64,000 nucleotides of DNA. It comes from Pseudomonas muyukensis. GTDB taxonomy: Bacteria > Pseudomonadota > Gammaproteobacteria > Pseudomonadales > Pseudomonadaceae. The stretch spans positions 2,446,501 to 2,510,500 of the forward strand of contig NZ_CP077073.1 in the NCBI RefSeq assembly GCF_019139535.1, given 5' to 3'. Below the pieces are notes generated by a model, which saw nothing but the letters and a program-made list of their open reading frames with translations, searched no databases and had not been told where the DNA came from. Positions 32,818 to 40,449 of this stretch are shown piece by piece; position 1 is the stretch's first letter, and each line of letters starts with the position of its first letter. A program made the translations under genes and the position numbers.

Positions 32818-33638
32818 GTAGGAGCCGGCTTGCCGGCGAACACCGGCACTGCCGGTGCCATCCACCGCGTCGCCTGGTTCGCCAGCAAGGCTGGCTCCTA
32901 CGGGCGGGCAGGTCGCGGGCGGCGTAGGAGCCGGCTTGCCGGCGAACACCGGCACTGCCGGTGCCATCCACCGCGTCGCCTGGTTCGCCAGCAAGCTGGC
33001 GCCTACGGGCGGGCAGGTCGCGGGCGGCGTAGGAGCCGGCTTTGCCGGCGAACACCGGCACTGCCGGTGCCATCCACCGCGTCGCCTGGTTCGCCAGCAA
33101 GCTGGCGCCTACGAGCGGGCAGGTCGCGGGCCGCGTAGGAGCCGGCTTGCCGGCGAACACCGGCACTGCCGGTGCCAGCCACCGCGGCGCCTGGTTCGCC
33201 AGCAAGGCTGGCTCCTACGGGCGGGCAGGTCGCGGGCGGCGTAGGAGCCGGCTTGCCGGCGAACACCGGCACTGCCGGTGCCATCCACCGTGGCGCCTGG
33301 TTCGCCAGCAAGGCTGGCTCCTACGGGCGGGCAGGTCGCGGGCGGCGTAGGAGCCGGCTTGCCGGCGAACACCGGCACTGCCGGTGCCATCCACCGCGTC
33401 GCCTGGTTCGCCAGCAAGGCTGGCTCCTACGGGCGGGCAGGTCGCGGGCCGCGTAGGAGCTTGCCGGCGAACACCGGCACTGCCGGTGCCAGCCACCGTG
33501 GCGCCTGGTTCGCCAGCAAGGCTGGCTCCTACGGGCGGGCAGGTCGCGGGCGGCGTAGGAGCCGGCGTTGCCGGCGAACACCGGCATGGCCGGTGCCATC
33601 CACCGCGTCGCCTGGTTTGCCAGCAAGCTGGCCTACGC
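32818..33638. repeat. Array of eight ~106-bp REP-derived tandem repeats
   Basis: Units begin with GTAGGAG at 32818, 32924, 33029, 33135, 33241, 33347, 33453 and 33555 (spacings 106, 105, 106, 106, 106, 106, 102). Each unit has an outward REP arm (GTAGGAGCCGGCTTGCCGGC), an internal CCGGCACTGCCGG palindrome, and an inverse arm (CGCCAGCAAGGCTGGCTCC), followed by a CGGGCGGGCAGGTCGCGGGC spacer. Unit 7 has lost CCGGC from its left arm and unit 8 has a changed palindrome. Open frames across the array on both strands are by-products of stop-free GC-rich repeats. It fills most of the pvdL-RHS gap. Confidence 0.95.
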
Positions 33639-33747
33639 AGGCGTGATGACGCCATGAGCAGAGCATTATGGCGCCTGGCCAGCATGTAAGCCGCACCCTT
33701 GCCAGTGCTACCCTGCGCAGCTTCCACCCAAGGATTTCCCAGGTTTC

Positions 33748-36700
33748 ATGGACGACAGCCTGCACGCCGCCCGCATGGGCGACCTCATCCTCCATCCACC
33801 CTTGATGGCCGAACTGGTCAGTGGCCTGGTCGAGGCGGCTGTCTATGCGGCAGCCGTCGCTGCAGTCGGGGCCGCCATCGGCGGCGCGGTGGTGGCCGTG
33901 GTCGGTACCGGTGGTGCCGCCGCTGCGCTCACACCACTGATCGCCGGTGCCATGGTCAGTGCTGCCGCCATGCTGCCGGCCGGTGAAGACAAGAGCATTG
34001 GCGATCACATCAGCGACTTCAGCACCTGGGTCGGCAATTCGATGTTCCCGCCCGAGCCCTACGGGTCCATCAGCAGTGGCTCGCACAACACCCGCATCAA
34101 CGGCATCCTCGCGGCGCGAGCCGCCGGGGTGAGCGGCGGCCCGGTCGCGGAGCCTTCGCCCGGCGAAGAACCGTCGATCCTGGAGAACATCGGTGCCTAC
34201 GCCATGGTCGGCGCCTCGATGGTGATGCCGGTGATTGGCCTGGCACAGGAGATCAACAGCATCTTCAACCCGCCGGTGACCACGCCGGCGGCCCCCGGGT
34301 CGATTCCCAAACCCGAGGACAAGGTGGTATGCAGCAAGCATCCGCCAATGCCCGAGCAGTTCGTCGCCCAAGGCTCGGACAAGGTGTTCATCAACGGCCA
34401 GCCCGCCGCCCGGGTAGGGGACAAGACCACCTGCGACGGGCCGATCGGCATGACCTATTCGCCGAACGTGCGCATCGGTGGCGGCACCACGACGGTGCGC
34501 GACATTCACGACGGCAAGAGTGCGGCGGCGAAGATCATCGGCTTGATCGCCGGGATGCTCATCAGCCGTCGTGGCATGCTCAAAGGGCGCCGGTGCGGGG
34601 TCGGCAACCCGGTGGCACCGTCCACGGGCCGTAAGTTTCAGGAAGGCCCCGAGGATGTGGATTTCAAACTGGCGGCGCTGGTCCCGATTACCTGGGCGCG
34701 GCGTTATGACAGCAACGACTTGCGCACAGATGGTCTGTTCGGCATGGGTTGGAGCGTGCCCTACGAAGTGCGTCTGGAGCGTGTCGCGCACCCAGAGGGT
34801 GGCGAGCTGTGGATCTACATCGATGAAGAAGGCTCCAGGCTGGAGCTCGGTCGCCTGCAGGTCGGCAGTGCCTTCGTCAGCCTTCTCGATGGCCTGGCGT
34901 TCTTTCATCAGGACAATGGCTTTACCATCGTCGAGGACATCAATAGCGGGTTGTACCAGGTGTTCCACACCGACCCGCTGGACAGCCGGCGGTCGCGGCT
35001 GGTCAAGGTAGGCGATCGCAATCTCAACTGCCTGGAGCTGTTCTACGACGATCAGGGGCGGTTGCAGTTTCTCGGTGACACCTTCGCCCGCACCTTCATC
35101 GAACTGCGCTTCGCCGACGGGCAACCGCGCCGGGTCGCCGAGATCCACAGGTTGCACCTGCAGGCCGGCCAGGCCTTTGCCGTCGAGCAGCGCGAATGCC
35201 TGGTGCAGTATCGCTACACCCCGGCAGGGCAGCTGGAGTCTGTCGCCGATGCCGAAGGGCAAGTGCTGAGGCAGTTTACCTACACCGACCAAGGGTTGAT
35301 GGCCAGCCATACGCTGCCCACGGGCGCGACGCGGCACTACCAATGGGCCTGCTTTGCACCTGCGGCGGTTTCGCGAAAGCCTTGCAGCCTGGATGGCACG
35401 CCTTATGCCATGCCGCCGCTGCTCGAGCCTCAGCCAGGCCACGAGTGGCGTGTGGTGAGGCATTGGGGCAGCGATGGCGAGGACTATCGCTTCACCTATG
35501 ACCTGGAGCAGGGCCATACCCAGGTCACCGATGGCCTGGGGCGGGTGGAGCACTATCACTGGGGTGCCTTGCATGAGGTCCACACCTACATCGATGCATT
35601 GGGCTGCATATGGCGGCACGACTATGTCGATGGCTTGTTGCGGCGCACCCTCGATCCGCAAGGTGGCGAGTGGTCCTATGGCTACGATGCCCTCGGGCGA
35701 CTGGTCGCCACTACCGATCCGTTGGGGCGTTGTGAGAGTGTCGCCTATACCGAACATTGGGCTTTACCCAGCCGGATCACCGACGGGGCAGGCGGTGAGC
35801 GTCGATATACCTATGATGGGCGGGGCAACCTGCTGGCTGAGGTCGATCCGCTCGGGCAGACGACAGGTTACGCCTACGATCGCCAGGGACGGCTTGTGCA
35901 CAGCGTCGACGCCTTGGGAAAGGAGCGCTCTTTCAATTGGAATGATCGCGGGCAACTGATCGCCGCGTGCGACTGTTCTGCCCAGCAGACCCATTACCGT
36001 TATGACTGGCGCGGGCACCTGAGTGAGGTACGCAACGCCGAGGGTGGCACCACGCGCTACCGCTTCGATGCTCGTGGCCATTTGCTGCAGCGTGAGTTGG
36101 CCGACGGCAGGGTCGAGCATTACCAGGTCGATGCGGCCGGCAAGTTGGCCCGCCATGTCGACCCGGCGCAGCGCGTGACCCAATGGCAGTACGATGGCAG
36201 CGGACGACTGCTGCAACGCACCGATGCGCTAGGTCACACCGTGCGCCTGGGGTGGGATGCCTATGGTCGCTTGCAGCAGTTGGAGAACGAAAACGGCGAG
36301 CACTATCGTTTTGAGTGGGATGCACTGGATCGATTGAGCAGCCAGCGCAATCTCGATGGCGGTGGCTGCACGCTGCGTCACGACGCTTTGGGCAATGTCA
36401 TCCAGCGCACCGTGCATCCTTGCGCTACCGCGGAACCTGTGTTCCCGGGCAGCCCGGCGGAACCGGAGCCGCCGGCACAGATCCATCACCATGAACATGA
36501 CGCCGTCGGCCGCCTGGTGCGCAAGTGTACCGATGATGGTGAGACGACCTACCGCTACGATGCCGCCGACAACCTGCTGGCGATCTGTTTCACCCGGCAC
36601 GGAGGGCAGCGTCAGGAGTTGGCGTTTACCTATGACGCTATCGGCCGCTTGTTGAGCGAGAGCCACGGCGCCGGACAGCTGGGTTACGCCTATGACCCAC

Positions 36701-38391
36701 TGGGCAACCTGCAAACCCTGACGCTGCCAGACACACGGCGGATCAATTATTTGCGCTACGGCAGTGGCCACCTGCACCAGATCAACCTTGACGGTCGTGT
36801 GATAAGCGATTTCGAGCGCGATGCCTTGCATGGCGAGGTACTGCGTAGCCAAGGCACACTACAGACCAGGACACACTACGACAGCACTCGGCGCCTGGTG
36901 CGCAAGGCCGTTGAATACCACGACGCTGCGTTGGGCAGCCTGCCGTTGTTGCAAAAGGACTATCAATACGATGCCGGTGACAACCTGGTCGGTGAGCTGC
37001 TGACCCAGACTCAGCGTTCCGGCAGTGGGCTGGGCGTTGACCTGGAACACCTGATCGGGCGTTTCCAGGCCGGTGCCGGTGGGCGGGGCAGCTACCAGGG
37101 CCGTGCCGGTTACGGGTATGGGCCTACCGGGCGCATCCATGGCGCATCGCGCCAGATGCCCCACCCGCAGCCGGCGATGGCCGAGCACTTTGGCTATGAC
37201 CGCGCCGGTAACCTGCTCGAGGGGTTCCAGGTCAACGGCCGGGTCCGGCACGATCGGGTGAAGGTTTTCCAGGACCGCCGTTACCGTTACGACCGCTTTG
37301 GTCGACTCTGCGAAAAGCGCACTGGCAAGCATCTGATCCAGTACTTTGAGTACGATGCCGAGCACCGGCTGGTGCTTGTCAGGCAGCAGCGCGGGCCGCT
37401 GCGTGAGCGGGTCGAGTTTGCCTATGATCCGCTGGGCAGGCGCATCGAAAAACGCCTCTACCGGGACGCGCATGAGACGCCGCTCAGTCGTACCGCGTTC
37501 CTTTGGCAGGGCCTGCGGTTGTTGCAGGAGGTACAGGACGGAAAACCGAGTCTCTACCTGTACACCGGCGGCGGGCATGAGCCGTTGGCCAGGGTGGATG
37601 GCGCGCCTGGTCATGAGCAGGTACTGCACTTCCATACCAACGCGGCAGGTCTGCCAGAGCAGCTGACCGATGAGCAGGGCACGAGCGTCTGGCAAGGCGA
37701 CTTTCACGTCTGGGGCAACAGCTGCCAGGAGTGGCATGCGCCGGCACAGGCCAGCCAGCAGAACCTGCGCTTGCAGGGGCAGTACCTGGACCGGGAGACG
37801 GGGCTGCACTACAGCACGTTCAGGTTCTATGATCCGGATATCGGTCGGTTTACCCAGCCCGATCCTATCGGCTTGCTGGGCGGCATCAACCTTTATCGCT
37901 ATGCCCCCAACCCCCTCACCTGGATTGACCCATTGGGGTTGTCGGCAACAGAAGGGGTGACGACCTTCTACCATGCCGGGGATATCCAGGGCGCCATCGA
38001 CCCTTCAAAAGGGCGACCCGGGCTGGACTTCAACCCTGCCGGCCAGGGTGGGTTCTATGTGACAACCGATAAGGCGCAAGCGGTTGAATGGGCTAACATG
38101 CGTAGCCACCCAACGATTACGCAGTTCGATATTCCCAATGCCGAACTCGCCAAACTGGACGTGAAGGTGTTCGATTCCGCCAATGGCGAGTGGGCGGAGT
38201 ACGTCACCAAGGGGCGCAATGGGACGCTCGAGCATGGGCATGATGGTGTCCGCGGCCCAATGCTCGGGAACCCTCAGGCTGTGAAAAGAGGCAAGGCAAA
38301 GCCGACCAGCAAGGGAAGCCAGTTCGCAATTTTCTCCAAGAAGGCAGCGGCGTTGTTCGACCGCTTCAAGGTAAAGGGTTGTCAGTTATGA
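33748..38391 (+). CDS. prePAAR/PAAR-RHS polymorphic toxin, probable type VI secretion effector
   Basis: A 1547-residue protein. It begins with a prePAAR motif AARMGDLILH (7-16), then hydrophobic segments (about 27-70 and 145-165) and a PAAR-like region (KVVCSKHPPM...VFINGQPAARVGDKTTCDGP). A long RHS/YD-repeat shell follows (YDxxGRL-type repeats) ending in the core FYDPDIGRFTQPDPIGLLGG and IDPLGL1398. The remaining ~149 residues form the variable toxin: YHAGDIQGAIDPSKG and GGFYVTTDKAQAVEWA resemble the DUF3990 ADP-ribosyltransferase-like fold. The PAAR tip suggests loading on a VgrG spike. No Eag chaperone or VgrG gene is adjacent. Catalytic residues are not proven from sequence alone. Confidence 0.85.
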   Translation: MDDSLHAARMGDLILHPPLMAELVSGLVEAAVYAAAVAAVGAAIGGAVVAVVGTGGAAAALTPLIAGAMVSAAAMLPAGEDKSIGDHISDFSTWVGNSMFPPEPYGSISSGSHNTRINGILAARAAGVSGGPVAEPSPGEEPSILENIGAYAMVGASMVMPVIGLAQEINSIFNPPVTTPAAPGSIPKPEDKVVCSKHPPMPEQFVAQGSDKVFINGQPAARVGDKTTCDGPIGMTYSPNVRIGGGTTTVRDIHDGKSAAAKIIGLIAGMLISRRGMLKGRRCGVGNPVAPSTGRKFQEGPEDVDFKLAALVPITWARRYDSNDLRTDGLFGMGWSVPYEVRLERVAHPEGGELWIYIDEEGSRLELGRLQVGSAFVSLLDGLAFFHQDNGFTIVEDINSGLYQVFHTDPLDSRRSRLVKVGDRNLNCLELFYDDQGRLQFLGDTFARTFIELRFADGQPRRVAEIHRLHLQAGQAFAVEQRECLVQYRYTPAGQLESVADAEGQVLRQFTYTDQGLMASHTLPTGATRHYQWACFAPAAVSRKPCSLDGTPYAMPPLLEPQPGHEWRVVRHWGSDGEDYRFTYDLEQGHTQVTDGLGRVEHYHWGALHEVHTYIDALGCIWRHDYVDGLLRRTLDPQGGEWSYGYDALGRLVATTDPLGRCESVAYTEHWALPSRITDGAGGERRYTYDGRGNLLAEVDPLGQTTGYAYDRQGRLVHSVDALGKERSFNWNDRGQLIAACDCSAQQTHYRYDWRGHLSEVRNAEGGTTRYRFDARGHLLQRELADGRVEHYQVDAAGKLARHVDPAQRVTQWQYDGSGRLLQRTDALGHTVRLGWDAYGRLQQLENENGEHYRFEWDALDRLSSQRNLDGGGCTLRHDALGNVIQRTVHPCATAEPVFPGSPAEPEPPAQIHHHEHDAVGRLVRKCTDDGETTYRYDAADNLLAICFTRHGGQRQELAFTYDAIGRLLSESHGAGQLGYAYDPLGNLQTLTLPDTRRINYLRYGSGHLHQINLDGRVISDFERDALHGEVLRSQGTLQTRTHYDSTRRLVRKAVEYHDAALGSLPLLQKDYQYDAGDNLVGELLTQTQRSGSGLGVDLEHLIGRFQAGAGGRGSYQGRAGYGYGPTGRIHGASRQMPHPQPAMAEHFGYDRAGNLLEGFQVNGRVRHDRVKVFQDRRYRYDRFGRLCEKRTGKHLIQYFEYDAEHRLVLVRQQRGPLRERVEFAYDPLGRRIEKRLYRDAHETPLSRTAFLWQGLRLLQEVQDGKPSLYLYTGGGHEPLARVDGAPGHEQVLHFHTNAAGLPEQLTDEQGTSVWQGDFHVWGNSCQEWHAPAQASQQNLRLQGQYLDRETGLHYSTFRFYDPDIGRFTQPDPIGLLGGINLYRYAPNPLTWIDPLGLSATEGVTTFYHAGDIQGAIDPSKGRPGLDFNPAGQGGFYVTTDKAQAVEWANMRSHPTITQFDIPNAELAKLDVKVFDSANGEWAEYVTKGRNGTLEHGHDGVRGPMLGNPQAVKRGKAKPTSKGSQFAIFSKKAAALFDRFKVKGCQL

Positions 38392-38765
38392 TGGATAAGA
38401 GCCAGGTCGTCGACAATATTGTCTTGATCAATGAAGCGCAGCCGGACGAGCAGGTGGTGTTCAACTTCCATACGTGGTTGGAAGTCATAAAGGCCATTTT
38501 GGTCAACTATGCCGGCAAGTCAGAGGCGCAAGCCGAGTCGCTGCTGTTTGCTTCACCGTTGGTGAATAATGCGCTGGGCGGTTACATGGCCGCTGTGGTG
38601 CGTGCCCACGAGCTGGAATACCACTGGGCCATGGAGTTGGCGCATGGCGAGCACTATTGGCAGCGAGGTGTCAGCGCCGAAGAACCGGACGGTTACTTCG
38701 AATGGGACGAACAGTACAGAAAGGATCATGGCCTGGCCGAGGAAAGCTTTACGTTTGCCGAATAA
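38388..38765 (+). CDS. Putative immunity protein for the RHS toxin
   Basis: A 125-residue acidic, probably cytoplasmic protein (MMDKSQVVDNIVLINEAQPD...) with no family I recognise. Its ATG overlaps the RHS stop codon (ATGA), as is usual for toxin-immunity pairs, and its base composition is lower in GC than its neighbours. There is no signal peptide, which fits neutralisation of a toxin acting in the cytoplasm. The function is inferred from position only. Confidence 0.65.
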   Translation: MMDKSQVVDNIVLINEAQPDEQVVFNFHTWLEVIKAILVNYAGKSEAQAESLLFASPLVNNALGGYMAAVVRAHELEYHWAMELAHGEHYWQRGVSAEEPDGYFEWDEQYRKDHGLAEESFTFAE

Positions 38766-38799
38766 GCGTCGCAGGGCAAAAACTCAAGTCAAGTGTTGA

Positions 38800-38840
38800 G
38801 CCTGAAAAGCGGGAAGGGGGATCCCTTGCGCTTTTCAGGC
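38800..38840. terminator. Inverted repeat after the immunity gene
   Basis: GCCTGAAAAGCG (38800-38811) and CGCTTTTCAGGC (38829-38840) form a perfect 12-bp stem with a 17-base loop, between the convergent immunity gene and dsbG. There is no strong T-run. It probably acts as a bidirectional 3' structure. Confidence 0.5.
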
Positions 38841-38858
38841 ACTGCTATCGGGCATCCC

Positions 38859-39617
38859 TCAACGCTTGCCGAGAATCTTCCCGAGCATCTCCGGCCGCGG
38901 CGCCCCTTGCTGGCTCTGCAACTGCCCTTGCTCATCCTGGTAGAAGATCGCCGGCGTCGCCGCCAACCCCAGCTCCTCCATCAGCGCCATGTTCGCCTCG
39001 AGCTTTTTCTGCACCGCCTCCGGCACCTTGTCCAGTGCCTTGAGGGTACTGGCCTTGCCGGCCTTCTCGTGCGCTTGCAGGGCCTGGGCCGGGTCCTTGG
39101 CGGCCAGCAGCGCGGCGGACTTGCCCGGGCTGTCCGCGCGGATGATGCCCACCATGATGTGGCGCAACTGCACCTTGCCCGACTCGACCCAAGGCCGCGC
39201 CTGCTGCCAGAACATGTTGCAGTAAGGGCAATTGGGGTCGCTGAACAGGTAGACGACGCGAGGCGCGTCGGCCTTGCCGTCGGCGATCCAGGCGGTGTTT
39301 TCCATCTTCGCCCACACGGCCTTGCTCATGGGCGCGTACACCAGCTTTTCCAGGGGCTCGGCGCTCAGGTCCTTGCCTTGCTCGTCGAACAGGCTGCCCA
39401 CCAGCACATGCTTGCCATCGGGGGTGAGGTACAGGGCGATGCCGTTGTTGTGGTATTCGGCGGCATAGCCGCGCAGGCCGTTGGGGGCATCGAAGCTGCC
39501 CTTGATCACAGCGCCCTTGGCCTGCAATTGCTGGACGGCCTTGGGCAGGGTTTCGGCGTGCAGGGCGGGGCTGGCGAGCAGGGCCAGGGTCAGGGGCAGC
39601 AGCGCATTCAATCGCAT
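38859..39617 (-). CDS. dsbG: DsbG-like periplasmic thiol:disulfide interchange protein
   Basis: A 252-residue secreted protein with a signal peptide (cleavage near ALHA-ET), a DsbC/G-type N-terminal dimerisation region and a thioredoxin-fold domain with the active site C130-P-Y-C133 (DPNCPYCNMFW). The motif CPYC and the cis-Pro segment AATPAIFYQD support DsbG. It would protect or isomerise periplasmic thiols, kept reduced by DsbD2 encoded two genes upstream. The three dsb genes are tightly packed (1-bp overlap and 1-bp gap). The ATG at 39617 precedes a normal signal peptide. Confidence 0.88.
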   Translation of the reverse strand: MRLNALLPLTLALLASPALHAETLPKAVQQLQAKGAVIKGSFDAPNGLRGYAAEYHNNGIALYLTPDGKHVLVGSLFDEQGKDLSAEPLEKLVYAPMSKAVWAKMENTAWIADGKADAPRVVYLFSDPNCPYCNMFWQQARPWVESGKVQLRHIMVGIIRADSPGKSAALLAAKDPAQALQAHEKAGKASTLKALDKVPEAVQKKLEANMALMEELGLAATPAIFYQDEQGQLQSQQGAPRPEMLGKILGKR

Positions 39618-39618
39618 G

Positions 39619-40449
39619 TCAGTTTCCTTGTGGGGCGGGCGCCTCGGCGCGTTCGAAGGGTTCCAGGGCATGGCGCAGGCTGGCCCGCGACAGTTCGCCC
39701 AGGTGGCTGCCGACCAGCCGCCCTTCGGCGTTGTAGAACAGGGTGGTGGGCAGGGCCATGGAGCCGACCTTGCGGGCCAGTTCGCCAGTGCCGTCGAACA
39801 GCACGTTGGACAGGGTCAGGCCGGTGGTGGCCATGAAGGTGCTGACGTTCTCCGGGGTTTCGCCCTGGTTGACGAACAGGAAGGTCACGTGGGGATAGTC
39901 GTCCTCGGCTTGTTGCAGCACCGGCATTTCGCGGCGACACGGCGGGCACCAGGTGGCCCAGATATTGATCACCAGCGGCTTGCCCCGGTAGTCGTGCAGG
40001 GCCACGGCCTGGCCGCGGCTGTCGCGCAGGCTCATCTGCGGCAGCTCGGTGCCCTTGCTGTAGAGATGGCTGGCCAGGCTGGCCAGGCCCCAGAACAGCG
40101 CGCCGCTGAACAGTGCCCAGCCCAGCGGCCGACGCAGGCCGGGGCGGCGCCAGCCTTGCCAGAGGGTGCCCAGGACCAGGCCCAGCAGCCCGCCCCAGAG
40201 CAGGAAGCCACCATCGCGAATGTCGATGATCTGCAAGGGGTCGTCGCGGTACATCGGCCAATAGGCCAGCACGAAGCCCAGGCGGGCGAACAGCAGCCCC
40301 AGCAGGAACAAATTGAACAGCGCCGACTCGGGGTTTTCGCCGCCGCGTCGGGCCACGCGCCAGCCGACCAGGCTGGCGATGCCCAGCGCCGCGAGCAGCA
40401 GCAAGTGGTTCAGGGCCATGGTCAGTGGCCCGAGGGTGACCGTCAGCAT
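39619..40449 (-). CDS. TlpA/DsbE-like membrane-anchored thioredoxin
   Basis: A 276-residue protein with about four N-terminal membrane helices (residues ~12-130) resembling the prolipoprotein-diacylglyceryl-transferase-like module found in some TlpA relatives. A periplasmic thioredoxin domain follows, with WATWC168-PP-C171 and a MALPTTLFYN cis-Pro loop. It probably relays electrons between DsbD2 and periplasmic substrates such as DsbG. Its start (MLTVTLGPLT, 40449) shares one base with the dsbD2 stop (TGATG), indicating translational coupling. The gene order matches a dsbG-tlpA-dsbD2 cluster known in P. aeruginosa. Confidence 0.82.
   Translation of the reverse strand: MLTVTLGPLTMALNHLLLLAALGIASLVGWRVARRGGENPESALFNLFLLGLLFARLGFVLAYWPMYRDDPLQIIDIRDGGFLLWGGLLGLVLGTLWQGWRRPGLRRPLGWALFSGALFWGLASLASHLYSKGTELPQMSLRDSRGQAVALHDYRGKPLVINIWATWCPPCRREMPVLQQAEDDYPHVTFLFVNQGETPENVSTFMATTGLTLSNVLFDGTGELARKVGSMALPTTLFYNAEGRLVGSHLGELSRASLRHALEPFERAEAPAPQGN

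Noticed and set aside
32818..33638. Possible CRISPR array in the eight-unit repeat region
   Set aside because: The whole 106-bp unit is repeated, including the would-be spacers, and there are no cas genes; the units are REP pairs.
32810..33727. Many overlapping ~100-codon frames on both strands in the repeat array
   Set aside because: They are translations of the stop-free 106-bp repeat in different frames and carry no independent start signals.
33529..35757. A 742-codon open frame antisense to the start of the RHS gene, running into the repeat array
   Set aside because: It begins in REP repeats and lies opposite the prePAAR/RHS coding sequence; no recognisable domains.
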